The position numbers were made by a program, and so were the translations under genes. From Parachlamydiales bacterium (GTDB taxonomy: Bacteria; Chlamydiota; Chlamydiia; Chlamydiales; JAEYWL01), in contig JAGVLX010000019.1 of assembly GCA_020054065.1 (NCBI GenBank), forward strand, positions 1-52,509: a stretch of 52,509 bases of DNA. Reading direction: 5' to 3'. Of the stretch, positions 52,377-52,509 are shown in pieces; the first letter of the stretch is position 1, and the number at the start of each line of letters is the position of its first letter. The notes beneath the pieces are model-generated. The model was not told where the DNA came from. It searched no databases and worked only from the letters and a program-made list of their open reading frames with translations.

Positions 52377-52509
52377 TTATCTAACCTCTTCGGGAATGTA
52401 CTCTTCTATCACAGGAAAATCTTTCAGCTCCTTTTCAATCGCTGCATTCAAGAAATTATGCACCCACAAATAGACATCATTCTTGCGTACAAGGCGCCTC
52501 ATCTTTCGC
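52377..52509 (-). CDS. 3' end of a probable trehalose-6-phosphate synthase gene
   Basis: Only the last 44 codons are in the window; the gene runs off the right edge. The sequence RKMRRLVRKNDVYLWVHN and following LNAAIEKEL resembles the C-terminal helix of OtsA-type glycosyltransferases (pattern MR..V..ND...W...F). The protein would make trehalose-6-phosphate from UDP-glucose and glucose-6-phosphate. The match rests on a short, moderately conserved segment. Confidence 0.5.
   Translation of the reverse strand, partial: RKMRRLVRKNDVYLWVHNFLNAAIEKELKDFPVIEEYIPEEVR

Overview
The window looks like part of the chromosome of an environmental (amoeba-associated) member of the Chlamydiae. This is an inference from gene content, not a database match: two F-box proteins, an intact eukaryote-type Ser/Thr kinase and a divergent second kinase, leucine-rich-repeat proteins, very large helical proteins without recognisable domains, few metabolic genes, moderate GC and mostly short operons. 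A Legionella-like intracellular bacterium is the main alternative. I saw no rRNA, tRNA, CRISPR array, transposase or phage genes.

Layout. 0.2-5.4 kb: a small membrane protein, an exported zeta-toxin-like P-loop kinase and a 1092-residue helical protein. 5.5-10.2 kb: housekeeping genes (class I glutamine amidotransferase plus P-loop kinase; branched-chain amino acid carrier BrnQ; zinc alcohol dehydrogenase; RlmK-type rRNA methyltransferase). 10.3-14.9 kb: a hypothetical protein, a secreted protein, a beta-barrel outer membrane protein, and a peptide deformylase/LRR gene pair. 15.1-18.1 kb: an APC amino acid permease, a YiiD-type thioesterase and an aldo/keto reductase. 18.5-32.2 kb: three tandem copies of an unrecognised gene of about 4.5 kb, the first split by a +1 frameshift. 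32.2-36.2 kb: small enzymes and regulators (SnoaL-like, beta-lactamase-like serine hydrolase, VOC, EVE, MarR, GNAT). 36.3-40.3 kb: a degenerate kinase, a truncated exported protein, an ABC exporter and a small acidic protein. 40.5-45.7 kb: an arginine-linked block with argG behind an Arg-rich leader peptide, then a YheO/DauR-type regulator, an aminotransferase, a threonine-dehydratase-like enzyme and an ornithine-cyclodeaminase-like enzyme. 45.8-50.5 kb: an F-box / kinase / F-box-LRR island and a second membrane protein like the first gene. 50.6-52.5 kb: an FAD oxidoreductase, a repeat element, and the 3' end of a probable trehalose-6-phosphate synthase gene running off the window.

How the parts work together. 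Two amino-acid genes have leaders that look like transcription attenuators: brnQ follows a 25-codon peptide rich in Val, Leu and Ile with a textbook terminator/antiterminator pair, and argG follows a 27-codon peptide ending in four Arg codons. This would suit a host-dependent bacterium that senses host amino acids through its own translation. The kinase, F-box and LRR genes, and possibly the giant paralogs, are candidates for proteins acting on the host.

Several families of long inverted repeats sit between genes: three hairpins built from a CCACAGAG repeat, palindromes bounded by AAAGCGG and CCGCACTCC, and one 183-bp element with 46-bp arms. Some supply stop codons or gene ends.
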